In this document: piece after piece, positions 23,321 through 31,060 of the stretch
Layout: every line of letters starts with the position of its first letter
Numbering within the stretch: the first letter of the stretch is position 1
NCBI RefSeq assembly: GCF_004794465.1
Contig: NZ_SSDJ01000076.1
Location: 1 to 32,120, forward strand
DNA length: 32,120 bases
Direction of reading: 5' to 3'
Source of the DNA: Microbacterium sp. K24
GTDB lineage: Bacteria > Actinomycetota > Actinomycetes > Actinomycetales > Microbacteriaceae
Notes under the pieces: model-generated
Told to the model about the DNA's origin: nothing
The model's database searches: none
Seen by the model: the letters and a program-made list of their open reading frames with translations, nothing else
Program-made: the position numbers and the translations under genes

Positions 23321-24265
23321 TCCGGCGGTCGCGTCGCGTCGGCATCCGCTCTCCGCGGGCCGCCGGCGAGTCGCGCGCGCCTCGGAGACGAGCACGGTCG
23401 CGACTCCGACGCCGCAGAACAGGAAGCCGAGAAGGGTGATGGCCGTGACGCTCTCCCCGAGGAGCACAGCGCCCGCCGCGGCGGTGAACGGCGCGATCAG
23501 GAAGAGCAGCGCGTTGAGAGCCGTGATGCCGACGCGGTTCAGCAGCCACCAGTAGAGACCGTAGGCGGCCAGCGTGGGGAACGCCGCGGCGAGCGCCGTC
23601 GCGATCCAGAACGAGACCGACGCGGGCGGCAGGAGCGTGCCGGTCGCCGCGGCGAGCAGCACGAGCGCACCCGCCGTCACCGTGGCGTGGATCGTCAGAG
23701 TCGCGAGCACTCCTGTCTGCAGGTTCGATCGGCGCTGGATGATCGTGCCGGCGATCAGGCAGCCCATGGCGACGACGAGCAGCAGATACACGAGCGGGTG
23801 CGCATCGGATCCGCCGAGCTGCGACTGCACGACGAACACGACGCCCACGGCGCCTGCCGCCAGTCCGACCCATTGGGCGCCTCGCACGCGCAGACCCAGG
23901 AGGGGGCCGACGAGCATCGCGATCACGAGCGGCTGCACGGCGTCGATGAGCGCGACGGTCCCCGTGGCGATCCCGGCGGCGAGCGCGGCATAGATCGCCG
24001 TGCAGTAGCCGAACTGCGAGAACAGGCCGATCAGCGACTGCCGCCGGACGTCGGATGCCCCGATCCTCCGGGCCGCACCCGTGAGGACGACGATGATCAG
24101 GAGGATGACCGCCAGCGGCACGAACCGCCAGACGAGCAGCGTCACGGGCGAGGCGTCGACGGTCGCGATCGCGGCGATGAGGAAGCCCGAGCTCCAGGTC
24201 ACGACGAAGGCTGCGGCGGCGCCGACCGTGACCACGCCCGAAAGTATACCGATCTGTTTACTCAT
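23192..24265 (-). CDS. EamA/DMT-family transporter
   Basis: A 357-residue inner-membrane transporter of the drug/metabolite superfamily with two five-helix EamA repeats (about 8-140 and 150-290). Landmarks are VTWSSGFLIAAI, LIDAVQPLVIAMLVGPLLG and LIAPFTAAAGAVLLGESVTAITLLG. The substrate is unknown; amino acids and toxic metabolites are common. The membrane domain ends near residue 300. A hydrophilic tail of about 55 residues continues antisense into the PhzF gene for 129 bases, and the usual EamA length is nearer 300. The ATG at 24265 is set by the -10-like ACTATA complement at 24273-24278. It is controlled by the divergent TetR gene through the twin operators at 24243-24292. Confidence 0.85.
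   Translation of the reverse strand: MSKQIGILSGVVTVGAAAAFVVTWSSGFLIAAIATVDASPVTLLVWRFVPLAVILLIIVVLTGAARRIGASDVRRQSLIGLFSQFGYCTAIYAALAAGIATGTVALIDAVQPLVIAMLVGPLLGLRVRGAQWVGLAAGAVGVVFVVQSQLGGSDAHPLVYLLLVVAMGCLIAGTIIQRRSNLQTGVLATLTIHATVTAGALVLLAAATGTLLPPASVSFWIATALAAAFPTLAAYGLYWWLLNRVGITALNALLFLIAPFTAAAGAVLLGESVTAITLLGFLFCGVGVATVLVSEARATRRRPAESGCRRDATAGSEAEHALGDDDARAGDRHHRAVDLESDAAGTPELRALLDRDR
24243..24263. promoter_or_regulatory. TetR-type operator, site A
   Basis: AGTATACCGATCTGTTTACTC is an imperfect palindrome with TATAC-type half-sites. It matches site B, on the opposite strand, in 17 of 21 positions. It covers the first codons of the EamA gene, so a bound repressor would block its start. 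Confidence 0.7.
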
Positions 24266-24271
24266 CTCTCT

Positions 24272-24292
24272 GACTATACAGGTTGGTATACT
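24272..24292. promoter_or_regulatory. TetR-type operator, site B, overlapping divergent -10 elements
   Basis: Half-sites TATACAGG and GGTATACT face each other across a short centre. The site covers TATACT (24287-24292), an extended -10 preceded by TGG and seven bases before the TetR ATG at 24299. It also covers the minus-strand TATAGT (24278-24273), seven bases before the EamA ATG. Its centre is 29 bases from that of site A. Confidence 0.72.
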
Positions 24293-24298
24293 CGGGGC

Positions 24299-24892
24299 AT
24301 GACGCAGTCCGTCCCGCAACTCGCTCCGCTCACCCCCGGCGCTCGTCGGGTGCTCGATGCGGCGTCGACACTCTTCTACGAGAAGGGCATCCACGCGGTC
24401 GGCGTCGACACCATCGCCGATGCGGCCGGGGTCACGAAGAAGACGCTGTACGACCGGTTCGGCTCGAAGGAGACGCTCGTCGTCGCGTACCTGCAGCACC
24501 GGGATGCGCGGTGGCGCGACCACGTCGCGGAACACCTCACCCGCGTTCCCGCCCCGGGGGTCGATCGGATCCTCGCGATCTTCGACGCCGCGGAGACCTG
24601 GTCGGATGACAACAGCTCCAAGGGCTGCAGCGCGATCAACGCCCGGGCCGAGATCGGCGACGGCCACGACGGCCACCCGGTCTTCCCCGAGGTGTCGCGC
24701 CAGAAGGTCTGGCTGCTCGACGTCTTCGACGAGCTGTGCCGTGAGGCATCCGTACCTCAGCCTCGCACCATGGCCGAAGCGCTGATGCTGCTCTACGAAG
24801 GCGCGATCGTCACGGTCGGGATGGAGACGTTCGCGAACCCGTTCCCCGCCGCACGGCGGGTGGCGAAGACCCTGCTGGAGCAGGCCCGCTAG
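24299..24892 (+). CDS. TetR-family transcriptional repressor
   Basis: A 197-residue repressor. The N-terminal helix-turn-helix runs from about residue 13: ARRVLDAASTLFYEKGIHAV, then VDTIADAAGVTKKTLYDRFG and SKETLVVAYLQ. The helical C-terminal domain contains GCSAINARAEIGD and would bind the inducer. Its pairing with a divergent EamA gene implies it represses that exporter and itself. The ATG at 24299 lies seven bases after a good extended -10, so the message probably begins at the start codon. Confidence 0.92.
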   Translation: MTQSVPQLAPLTPGARRVLDAASTLFYEKGIHAVGVDTIADAAGVTKKTLYDRFGSKETLVVAYLQHRDARWRDHVAEHLTRVPAPGVDRILAIFDAAETWSDDNSSKGCSAINARAEIGDGHDGHPVFPEVSRQKVWLLDVFDELCREASVPQPRTMAEALMLLYEGAIVTVGMETFANPFPAARRVAKTLLEQAR

Positions 24893-24935
24893 AGCGAGCG
24901 CGTAAGGTGGGACGTCTGCCGACGAGAGGCCCCGC

Positions 24936-25640
24936 ATGATCGCACGGTTCGAAGAGCTCGACTGGCAGCAGACGCGGATGGGCGAGCTCATGCTGCGCCG
25001 CCGCTCGGACCCCGCGACGGGCGAGATGATCTACGAGGTGAAACTCGGGGACGAGTACCTCATGTCGAGTCTCTTCACGGTCGCCGAGGAAGAACTCGCG
25101 ACTCTGGGCCTCGCCGCCTGCGCGCGAGACGAGCTGAGTGTTCTCGTCGGCGGACTGGGACTCGGGTACACGGCGGTGACCGCGCTCGACGACCCGCGCG
25201 TGGCGCGGCTCGAGGTGATCGACGCGCTTCCCGCCGTGATCGGGTGGCATGAGCGCGAACTCCTGCCGGTGTCGACGCGACTCGTGACGGATGCCCGGAC
25301 CACCCTCACCCATGACGACTTCTTCGCCGTCGTGCGGCGAGAGCCGGATGCCGACGCCCGCCGTCATGATGCGATCCTGCTCGACGTCGATCACTCCCCG
25401 CGCCACACGCTCGATCCGAGCCACGCCGACCTCTACACGGAGGCGGGGCTCACCGCGCTCGCCCGGCATCTCGCCGATCGCGGCGTCTTCGCACTGTGGT
25501 CGGACGACCCGCCCGACGACGACTTCATGAAGGTGCTCGCCGCGGTGTTCGACGACACGCGCGCCCACGTCGTCGACTTCGACAACCGCCTCACCGGAGG
25601 GATCTCGTCGAACACGGTGTACGTCGGCGCGCGGCGCTGA
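24936..25640 (+). CDS. spermidine synthase-like methyltransferase-fold protein
   Basis: A 234-residue protein with the class I SAM-binding fold of spermidine synthase-like proteins. The glycine loop is VLVGGLGLGYTAVTAL (about 69-84), followed by the acidic ribose-binding position in LEVIDALPAVIGWH and DAILLDVDHSPRH, the expected aminopropyltransferase-type central strand. It is shorter than full spermidine synthases (about 280-300) and lacks the N-terminal domain, so polyamine synthesis is doubtful. GAGAGG precedes the ATG. It follows the TetR gene by 43 bases in the same direction and ends ten bases from the convergent ATP-grasp gene. Confidence 0.75.
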   Translation: MIARFEELDWQQTRMGELMLRRRSDPATGEMIYEVKLGDEYLMSSLFTVAEEELATLGLAACARDELSVLVGGLGLGYTAVTALDDPRVARLEVIDALPAVIGWHERELLPVSTRLVTDARTTLTHDDFFAVVRREPDADARRHDAILLDVDHSPRHTLDPSHADLYTEAGLTALARHLADRGVFALWSDDPPDDDFMKVLAAVFDDTRAHVVDFDNRLTGGISSNTVYVGARR

Positions 25641-25649
25641 CGGCGCCGC
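25631..25649. terminator. short GC hairpin between convergent genes
   Basis: GCGGCGC (25631-25637) and GCGCCGC (25643-25649) form a 7-base stem with a 5-base loop, spanning the stop codon of the spermidine synthase-like gene and the 3' end of the ATP-grasp gene. With only ten bases between the stops, this is the only visible candidate for termination in both directions. There is no T run. Confidence 0.4.
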
Positions 25650-25650
25650 C

Positions 25651-28059
25651 TCAGAGACCTTCGCGAAGGACCAGGGGAACCGCCACCTTCCTCACCACCG
25701 TCTCGAGGAGACGCCATCCTGCACGGTGTCCCCACGGAAGGTGCCTGGTGTAGACGGCGGTGTACTCGAACTCCGACTCGGCTCCTCTGTTGCGTTTGAA
25801 CTCGGCCACGCCGCTCGAGTTGTGCAGCTGGACCCCGTTCTCGTGCGCCGTGCGGGCGACCAGGTAGCTGAGCATCCGGTACAGGCCGCACTCCTGCGGA
25901 AGTGCCGTGTCGTATCCGAGAACCGGAGCGGCGAGGAACCCGTCGGCCACTCGGAAGCCGAACACCCCGTCGATGCGCGCGTCGATCTCGTGTTCGAGCA
26001 GCACGAACTCGAGGAGCCCGCTCTGTTGCGCGACGCCGATGAACGCGGCGGTGTAGCGAGGGTTGAGGCGGGAGTACTTGTCGACGTACAGCTGCGTGTA
26101 GAGCCGGGCGATCCGCTCCCGCACGGGCAGGGACGACATCCCGGTGGCCGGATCGATGACGGCAGCTCGTGCGCGATAGGCCGACTTCTCATACACGGCC
26201 CGATCGCGCACGGTGTCGCGAACGCGCGCCCATGCCGTACCCCGCGTATCGGTGAACAGCACGCTGCGCGCGGGAATGAGGCGATAGCCGCAACGGCGCA
26301 GCATCTCGGGCAGCAGGCTCCCGCGTCCGTGCACGCTCCGCCAGCCGATCGCCAGACGCGGATGCTCCGACCGCAGCGCCGTGGTGAGATCGGCGAGCTC
26401 GGCCTCGGCGACCTGCGGGTGGAGGTTGGTGGAGACGAGGGCGTTGCCCACGAAGGCGACGTCGTCGACGTGCGACAGGGCGAGCGCCGCGCCGAGGGCG
26501 CGCAGCAGACCGCGAGCCGCGAGACGGGCCGAGCGAGAACGCAGCTCCGCCACCTCTTCGCGGGCGTAGTGCAGGTAGTGGGTGACGGGTGACACGACGT
26601 AGCTCTGCGGATCGGCGGCGGTGCGACGAGCGCGGGGGCGCCTCGGCGAGGGAACGGTCATCGGCAGCCGCTCACCGCCGATCTCGACGACCGAGAGTTC
26701 TGCATCCACGTTCGTCGCGACCTCGCGGGTTCCGCCGGCGCGGGCGACGGCATCCACGAACGCGTCCGCCCAGGGCGGCGGGCACGCATCAGCCGGCATC
26801 CGGACGGGCTCCCCGTTCCACTCGATGTCGTGAGTGGAGGCGCCGAGGACCGACACACCCGCCGTGCGGGCGGTGCGCAGCTGCACGAGGAGTGATCGCG
26901 CGAGAGTGGTCGGCGCCACTCGATCGCCCGGCTCTCGAAGAACATCGGGTGCCGTCACCCGACGCACGAAGTCCGCCGCGTCGCCCACCGACCGCACGCC
27001 TCTCGGCCCGTACAGAAGGTGCGGCACTCCGAGCCGCGCCACATCGCGCGACGCCGTGACGTGCGGGGCGGCGGGGCGGTCTGGTTCGGCGGCGACCGCA
27101 GGACGGAACGCCTCCGCGAGTCGGTCGGCACTCCCGAACAGATGGATGCCGCTGGTCGCGCGAGGATTGCATTCGAGGATGGTGAGCCCGGCGTCGGTCT
27201 CCATGAGATCGAGGCCGAACTGACCGGTGAGGTCGAGGCCGGCGGCGAGCGTCTCGGCCAGAGAACGCGCGGCGCCGTGGACCGGGTTGCTCCCCGCGAC
27301 GCGTTCGAACACCACGGCCGCTCCGCTCCCCGCCCGCGACACCGGCTCGTAGAGGACGAACGCGGTGAGCCTTCCTTCGACCGCCACCGCGTAGGTGCAC
27401 AGCTCTCGCCCCGTCACCCGTTCCTGGATGAGCCACGGCTGATCGGCAGTGATGCGGGCGACGTCAGGAAGCGGTTCTCCGTCGGCCAGCACGACCGTGC
27501 GGGTGCCGAACCGCGAGAACGCCGGCTTCACGACCCTCGCCCCCGACCAGTGCCCGGCAGACGCCGCACGCCGCTTGCGCCACTCGATGGCAGACGAGAT
27601 CACCTCCGTGCGCGGGTGCGGCAGTCCCCGTTCGTTGAGGAGTGCGGCGAACCGTCCCTTGTGATGCAGGCGCGCGAGCACATCGGATGCCGGGGCGAAC
27701 AGCTGATCCCGCAGTGGAGCGAGGTCCCGTTCCAGACCGCCGGCGTGCTCGGCCCCGAGCACGGCGCTGAGCCAGAACGTCTCCTCGCAGGTGGGAACGA
27801 TGAGGTCGGACTGGTGGCGGCGCGCGATCCCGGCGATCGCCCGCGCGAACTCCACCGGGCGGAAGCGCGCGGACGGCACCCGGTAGGCGCGCTGCACGGC
27901 TCGCGATCCCGCCGTCAGGTTGGGCTCACTGTCGGCGATGATCACGCCCCAGTCAGCCTCGGCGAACCGTCGAGCGAGATCGAGTGCGACGGGTGCCCGC
28001 GCCCCGGTGAGCACCACCGTGCGCGACGGGGTCACGCCTGCGCGAACGCCGTCCCGCAC
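25651..28059 (-). CDS. fused ATP-grasp ligase / acyl- or aminoacyl-transferase-like protein
   Basis: An 802-residue two-part protein. Residues 10-105 are a Rossmann-like pre-ATP-grasp domain (VVLTGARAPVALDLARRF). About 130-330 is an ATP-grasp domain: KGRFAALLNERGLPHPRTE, the nucleotide segment ARVVKPAFSRFG, PWLIQERVTGREL, and the metal-binding FGLDLMETDAGLTILECNPR. Such domains ligate a carboxylate to an amine or similar, using ATP. About 470-790 resembles a GNAT/FemAB-like transferase, with a long all-alpha/beta region ending HNSSGVAEFKRNRG and TRHLPWGHRAG. A dedicated two-step amide- or peptide-forming enzyme is a reasonable inference; the substrates are unknown. GTG 28059 has GGAGG six bases upstream. 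It sits 17 bases downstream of dnaB, and the stop codon of dnaB precedes its ribosome site. Confidence 0.78.
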   Translation of the reverse strand: MRDGVRAGVTPSRTVVLTGARAPVALDLARRFAEADWGVIIADSEPNLTAGSRAVQRAYRVPSARFRPVEFARAIAGIARRHQSDLIVPTCEETFWLSAVLGAEHAGGLERDLAPLRDQLFAPASDVLARLHHKGRFAALLNERGLPHPRTEVISSAIEWRKRRAASAGHWSGARVVKPAFSRFGTRTVVLADGEPLPDVARITADQPWLIQERVTGRELCTYAVAVEGRLTAFVLYEPVSRAGSGAAVVFERVAGSNPVHGAARSLAETLAAGLDLTGQFGLDLMETDAGLTILECNPRATSGIHLFGSADRLAEAFRPAVAAEPDRPAAPHVTASRDVARLGVPHLLYGPRGVRSVGDAADFVRRVTAPDVLREPGDRVAPTTLARSLLVQLRTARTAGVSVLGASTHDIEWNGEPVRMPADACPPPWADAFVDAVARAGGTREVATNVDAELSVVEIGGERLPMTVPSPRRPRARRTAADPQSYVVSPVTHYLHYAREEVAELRSRSARLAARGLLRALGAALALSHVDDVAFVGNALVSTNLHPQVAEAELADLTTALRSEHPRLAIGWRSVHGRGSLLPEMLRRCGYRLIPARSVLFTDTRGTAWARVRDTVRDRAVYEKSAYRARAAVIDPATGMSSLPVRERIARLYTQLYVDKYSRLNPRYTAAFIGVAQQSGLLEFVLLEHEIDARIDGVFGFRVADGFLAAPVLGYDTALPQECGLYRMLSYLVARTAHENGVQLHNSSGVAEFKRNRGAESEFEYTAVYTRHLPWGHRAGWRLLETVVRKVAVPLVLREGL

Positions 28060-28076
28060 ATCCGCCCTCCCGACGA

Positions 28077-29450
28077 TCAGTTGAAGTCGCCGCCCGGGGC
28101 CATGTCCATGAAGCGCGAGTAGTGGCCCTGGAACGCGACCGTGATCGTCGCGGTCGGACCGTTACGGTGCTTGGCGACGATCAGGTCGGCCTCGCCCGGA
28201 CGCACGTCCTTGTCGTACACCGATTCGCGGTGCAGGAGGATGACCATGTCGGCGTCCTGCTCGATCGATCCCGACTCGCGCAGGTCGCTGATCGCGGGCT
28301 TCTTGTCTTGCCGCTGCTCGGGACCACGGTTCAGTTGCGACAGGGCGATCACGGGGACCTGCAGTTCCTTCGCGATGAGCTTGAGGCTTCGGGAGAACTC
28401 CGAGACCTCCTGCTGACGCGACTCGACGCGCTTACCCGACGTCATCAGCTGCAGGTAGTCGATGATGACCATGCGCAGGCCCTCCCGCTGCTTGAGCCGA
28501 CGGCACTTGGCACGGATCTCGACGAGCGTCATGTTGGGGCTGTCGTCGATGTAGAGCGGGGCGTCGTTGATGCGGCCGCGGGTCGCCGCGACCGTCGTCC
28601 AGTCGCGCGGATCGAGCGTTCCCTTTCGCATGTTCTGCAGCGGGATGCCGCCCTCGGCGCTGAGCAGACGCATCGCGATCTCGCTCTTGCCCATCTCGAG
28701 CGAGAAGAAGATCGAGGGGAAGTTGTGGCCGATGGATGCCGCGCGAGCGAAGTCGAGCGCGAGCGTCGACTTACCCATCGCGGGTCGCGCGGCGACGACG
28801 ATCATCTGACCGCCGTGGAGTCCGTTCGTGAGTTCGTCGAGTTCTTTGAACCCGGTCGGGATGCCGGTCATCGAGCCGTCGCGCCCGTTCGCGGCCTCGA
28901 TCTCTTCGACGGCGGCGTCGACCGCGACCATCAGCGGCACGTAGTCTTCGGCGGTCTCGGTTCCGGTGACGGAGTAGATCTCGGCCTGGGCGCTGTTGAC
29001 GATGTCGGTCGCGTCGCCCTCACCGGCGTAACCGAGCTGCACGATGCGCGTGCCCGCGTCGACGAGGCGACGGAGGATGGAGCGTTCGGCGACGATGCTC
29101 GCGTAGTAGCCCGCGTTCGCGGCGGTCGGCACGATCGACGTGAGCGTGTGCAGATAGTCGGCGCCGCCGGCCTTGTTGAGCTCGCCGGTCTTGATCAGCT
29201 CGTCGGTGACGGCGACGACGTCGGTCGGCTCGCCATGCGAGTACAGCGAGAGGATCGCCTCGAAGATGAGCTCGTGCTTCGGGATGTAGAAATCGGCGCC
29301 CTTGAGCGTCTCGATCACATCGGCGACGGCATCCTTCGACAGGAGCATGCCCCCCAGGGCGCTCTGCTCGGCGAGGAGGTCGTGCGGAGGCGTGCGCTCG
29401 GGCGGGCGATGCCCTCCCAGGCGCTCCTCTGAGATGTCCGCGATCGACAC
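28077..29450 (-). CDS. dnaB: replicative DNA helicase DnaB
   Basis: A 457-residue hexameric helicase that unwinds DNA at the replication fork. The N-terminal collar domain contains PPHDLLAEQSALGGMLLSKDAV and the alpha-helical repeats up to about residue 150; the linker follows. The RecA-like C-terminal domain has Walker A ARPAMGKSTLAL, Walker B LRMVIIDYLQLM, and the arginine-finger region SGSIEQDADMVILLHRESVY. No intein interrupts it. I chose the GTG at 29450, with AAGGGAAAA upstream, because the length then matches the family and the reading frame before it has no recognisable helicase sequence. The DNA upstream holds DnaA boxes. The ATP-grasp/transferase gene follows closely. Confidence 0.97.
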   Translation of the reverse strand: MSIADISEERLGGHRPPERTPPHDLLAEQSALGGMLLSKDAVADVIETLKGADFYIPKHELIFEAILSLYSHGEPTDVVAVTDELIKTGELNKAGGADYLHTLTSIVPTAANAGYYASIVAERSILRRLVDAGTRIVQLGYAGEGDATDIVNSAQAEIYSVTGTETAEDYVPLMVAVDAAVEEIEAANGRDGSMTGIPTGFKELDELTNGLHGGQMIVVAARPAMGKSTLALDFARAASIGHNFPSIFFSLEMGKSEIAMRLLSAEGGIPLQNMRKGTLDPRDWTTVAATRGRINDAPLYIDDSPNMTLVEIRAKCRRLKQREGLRMVIIDYLQLMTSGKRVESRQQEVSEFSRSLKLIAKELQVPVIALSQLNRGPEQRQDKKPAISDLRESGSIEQDADMVILLHRESVYDKDVRPGEADLIVAKHRNGPTATITVAFQGHYSRFMDMAPGGDFN

Positions 29451-29605
29451 GCTTTTCCCTTCGATGCGACTGTTCCGAATGCGCCGCCCGGGGGCGGCGC
29501 CGTGTTGTCGGGCCGTTCCGGCCGCCATGCACAGCGAATCAGGAGCCCCCGACATTCGGTCGCTCGACCACGGTACGAGCGGCGTGAACCGGGTGCAACA
29601 CAGCC

Positions 29606-29614
29606 TGTGGATAA
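29606..29614 (-). promoter_or_regulatory. DnaA box 1
   Basis: TGTGGATAA is the exact complement of the consensus DnaA box TTATCCACA. Confidence 0.7.
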
Positions 29615-29662
29615 CCCTGTGGAGAGCGTGCGGACAAAGCCGGAGTGTCTGTGTAGAACGTG

Positions 29663-29671
29663 TGTGGATAA
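29663..29671 (-). promoter_or_regulatory. DnaA box 2
   Basis: A second exact TGTGGATAA, 57 bases from box 1 and in the same orientation. A near-match, TGTGGAGAG, lies at 29618-29626 between them. Confidence 0.7.
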
Positions 29672-29739
29672 CCCCGTGGACGGCATCGCATATCAGTTTT
29701 CTTAATCGCTCTGACCAGGGATTTACCGATTCCCCAGGC

Positions 29740-29748
29740 TGTGGATGA
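29740..29748 (-). promoter_or_regulatory. DnaA box 3 (one mismatch)
   Basis: TGTGGATGA differs from the consensus complement at one position and keeps the orientation of boxes 1 and 2. It lies beyond the AT-rich patch. Confidence 0.5.
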
Positions 29749-29970
29749 GAACCGGCTTCAATGGTTGATTGAAGGTTTTCTCGTCACGTGGGGACATGTG
29801 TAGAACTTGGGGAAAGTCAAGCCGAGATTTCGCCGGGCGAGTCATCGCGCGATGTTCCGTCCCGGCTGCGCGAAATAGGCCTGGACAACCCCCGGAAGCG
29901 CGAGTATCGTCGCCCCCAATCGATACTGATCGTGTCGATGCATGCGTTGCCTTCAGAGGGGGAGGTTGAC

Positions 29971-30957
29971 GTGAACGCTCGGGCCACCCGACGCGGCATC
30001 CCCGCCGCCGTCAAATGGGGCGGCCTCGTCGCGCTCGCATGGGCGACCCTCACGATCTTCTCCGGCGGCGGCTCGGCTCACGCCGATGAGCAGCCGGATG
30101 GTCCGCTGGACGGCCTCACCTCGGTCGTCGGCGAGACGGTGTCGGCCGTCACCGCACCCGTCGTCACGCAGGTGGTCGCCCCCGTCGTCACCCAGGTGGC
30201 CGCGCCCGTCGTGCAGGCGGTCGTCGCCCCGGTGCAGCAGACCGCTCCGGTCGTCGTGTCCACCGTGACCCAGACCGTCGCATCCGTCCCCGTCGTCGGC
30301 CCCGCCGCGACCCCCGTCGTCCAGGCTGTGACGCAGACGGCGCAGGGCGTGGTCGCTCCGGTCACCGATATCCTCACGGACGCTCCCGTCGCGCACATCA
30401 CCGACCCGATCCTGGATGTCGTGACCGGCCTCCCGATCGTCGGAGGGCTCGTCGATGAGCTCGGCGCCCGCGATCTCGTGGACGAGGTGGTCGGGGTCGT
30501 TGATGACGCCGTCGGCGTGATCGGCGGGGCGGCGGAGGAGACGGTGCCGCCGATCCTCGAGGCTCTCGATCCTGCGCTCCCCGGCTCCGGCGGACCGTTC
30601 GAACCCGGCGCACCGGAGAGCGCACTCTCGGCCCAACAGCTCGCGGCGACCGGCGTACCCGGCGTCTCCGATTCCGGCGGCTTCCCCGCGCTCTCCACCC
30701 AGCCCGTAGCCCCCGCTGTCACATCTACGGTCGTGATCGGCGAGCGCGGGGCTCCGGAATCAGGTCAAGGGCCCCCAGCGGGAGGCCCTGCCGCTCCGAC
30801 TTCCTCCGCCGGCTCCGGCGGAAGCTCCAGCAGCGCCCACGCTCGCCTCGGCGATGACGTGGCACCCCCGGTCTGCGCATGGGTGCGGGCCTCCGGCGCA
30901 TCCGACGACGCCCTCCCGGCGTCGCGGGTCGCCGACACCGACGTCTCTCCTGACTGA
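29971..30957 (+). CDS. secreted Val/Pro-rich repeat protein of unknown function
   Basis: A 328-residue secreted protein. The GTG start is preceded by GGGGGAGG with a 6-base spacer; the frame is open upstream but codes nothing recognisable. A basic N-terminus and hydrophobic core (about 16-34) end at SAHA, a signal peptidase I site. Residues 50-145 repeat short units such as APVVTQV, with Val-rich strands and Pro every seven to ten residues. Domains rich in Val/Asp (DEVVGVVDDAVGV) and then a Gly/Pro/Ser-rich low-complexity tail follow. There is no LPXTG or C-terminal membrane segment. Its neighbour on the same strand encodes chaplin-like repeats with similar xPVxxPVxV phrasing, so a related cell-surface role is plausible. 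Confidence 0.8.
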   Translation: MNARATRRGIPAAVKWGGLVALAWATLTIFSGGGSAHADEQPDGPLDGLTSVVGETVSAVTAPVVTQVVAPVVTQVAAPVVQAVVAPVQQTAPVVVSTVTQTVASVPVVGPAATPVVQAVTQTAQGVVAPVTDILTDAPVAHITDPILDVVTGLPIVGGLVDELGARDLVDEVVGVVDDAVGVIGGAAEETVPPILEALDPALPGSGGPFEPGAPESALSAQQLAATGVPGVSDSGGFPALSTQPVAPAVTSTVVIGERGAPESGQGPPAGGPAAPTSSAGSGGSSSSAHARLGDDVAPPVCAWVRASGASDDALPASRVADTDVSPD

Positions 30958-31060
30958 CTGAAAGTCGCGCCGCCCATCCCCAGGGACGGCAGATGCAGTG
31001 CTGCGCGCGCACTTCGCGTGCACCCATCCAGACTCCCCCAGTCCAGTCAGGAGAATCATC

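Larger units (their letters stand above)
29451..29970. other. 520-base gene-free region with DnaA boxes between dnaB and the Val-Pro-rich protein
   Basis: No convincing gene is present in this stretch. It holds the divergent promoters of dnaB and the secreted protein, the DnaA-box cluster at 29606-29748, an AT-rich patch at about 29690-29710 (CATATCAGTTTTCTTAATCG) and a small dyad, CTTCAA (29756-29761)/TTGAAG (29769-29774). The right-hand part before 29971 is a leader with no recognised riboswitch. Confidence 0.7.

Noticed and set aside
29451..29970. Calling the DnaA-box region a replication origin
   Set aside because: There are only three boxes and no dnaA or dnaN nearby. The box evidence is reported without claiming an origin.
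29775..29970. c-di-AMP or other riboswitch in the leader of the Val-Pro protein
   Set aside because: Some GGGGAA-like fragments occur, but I could not fold them into the known consensus.
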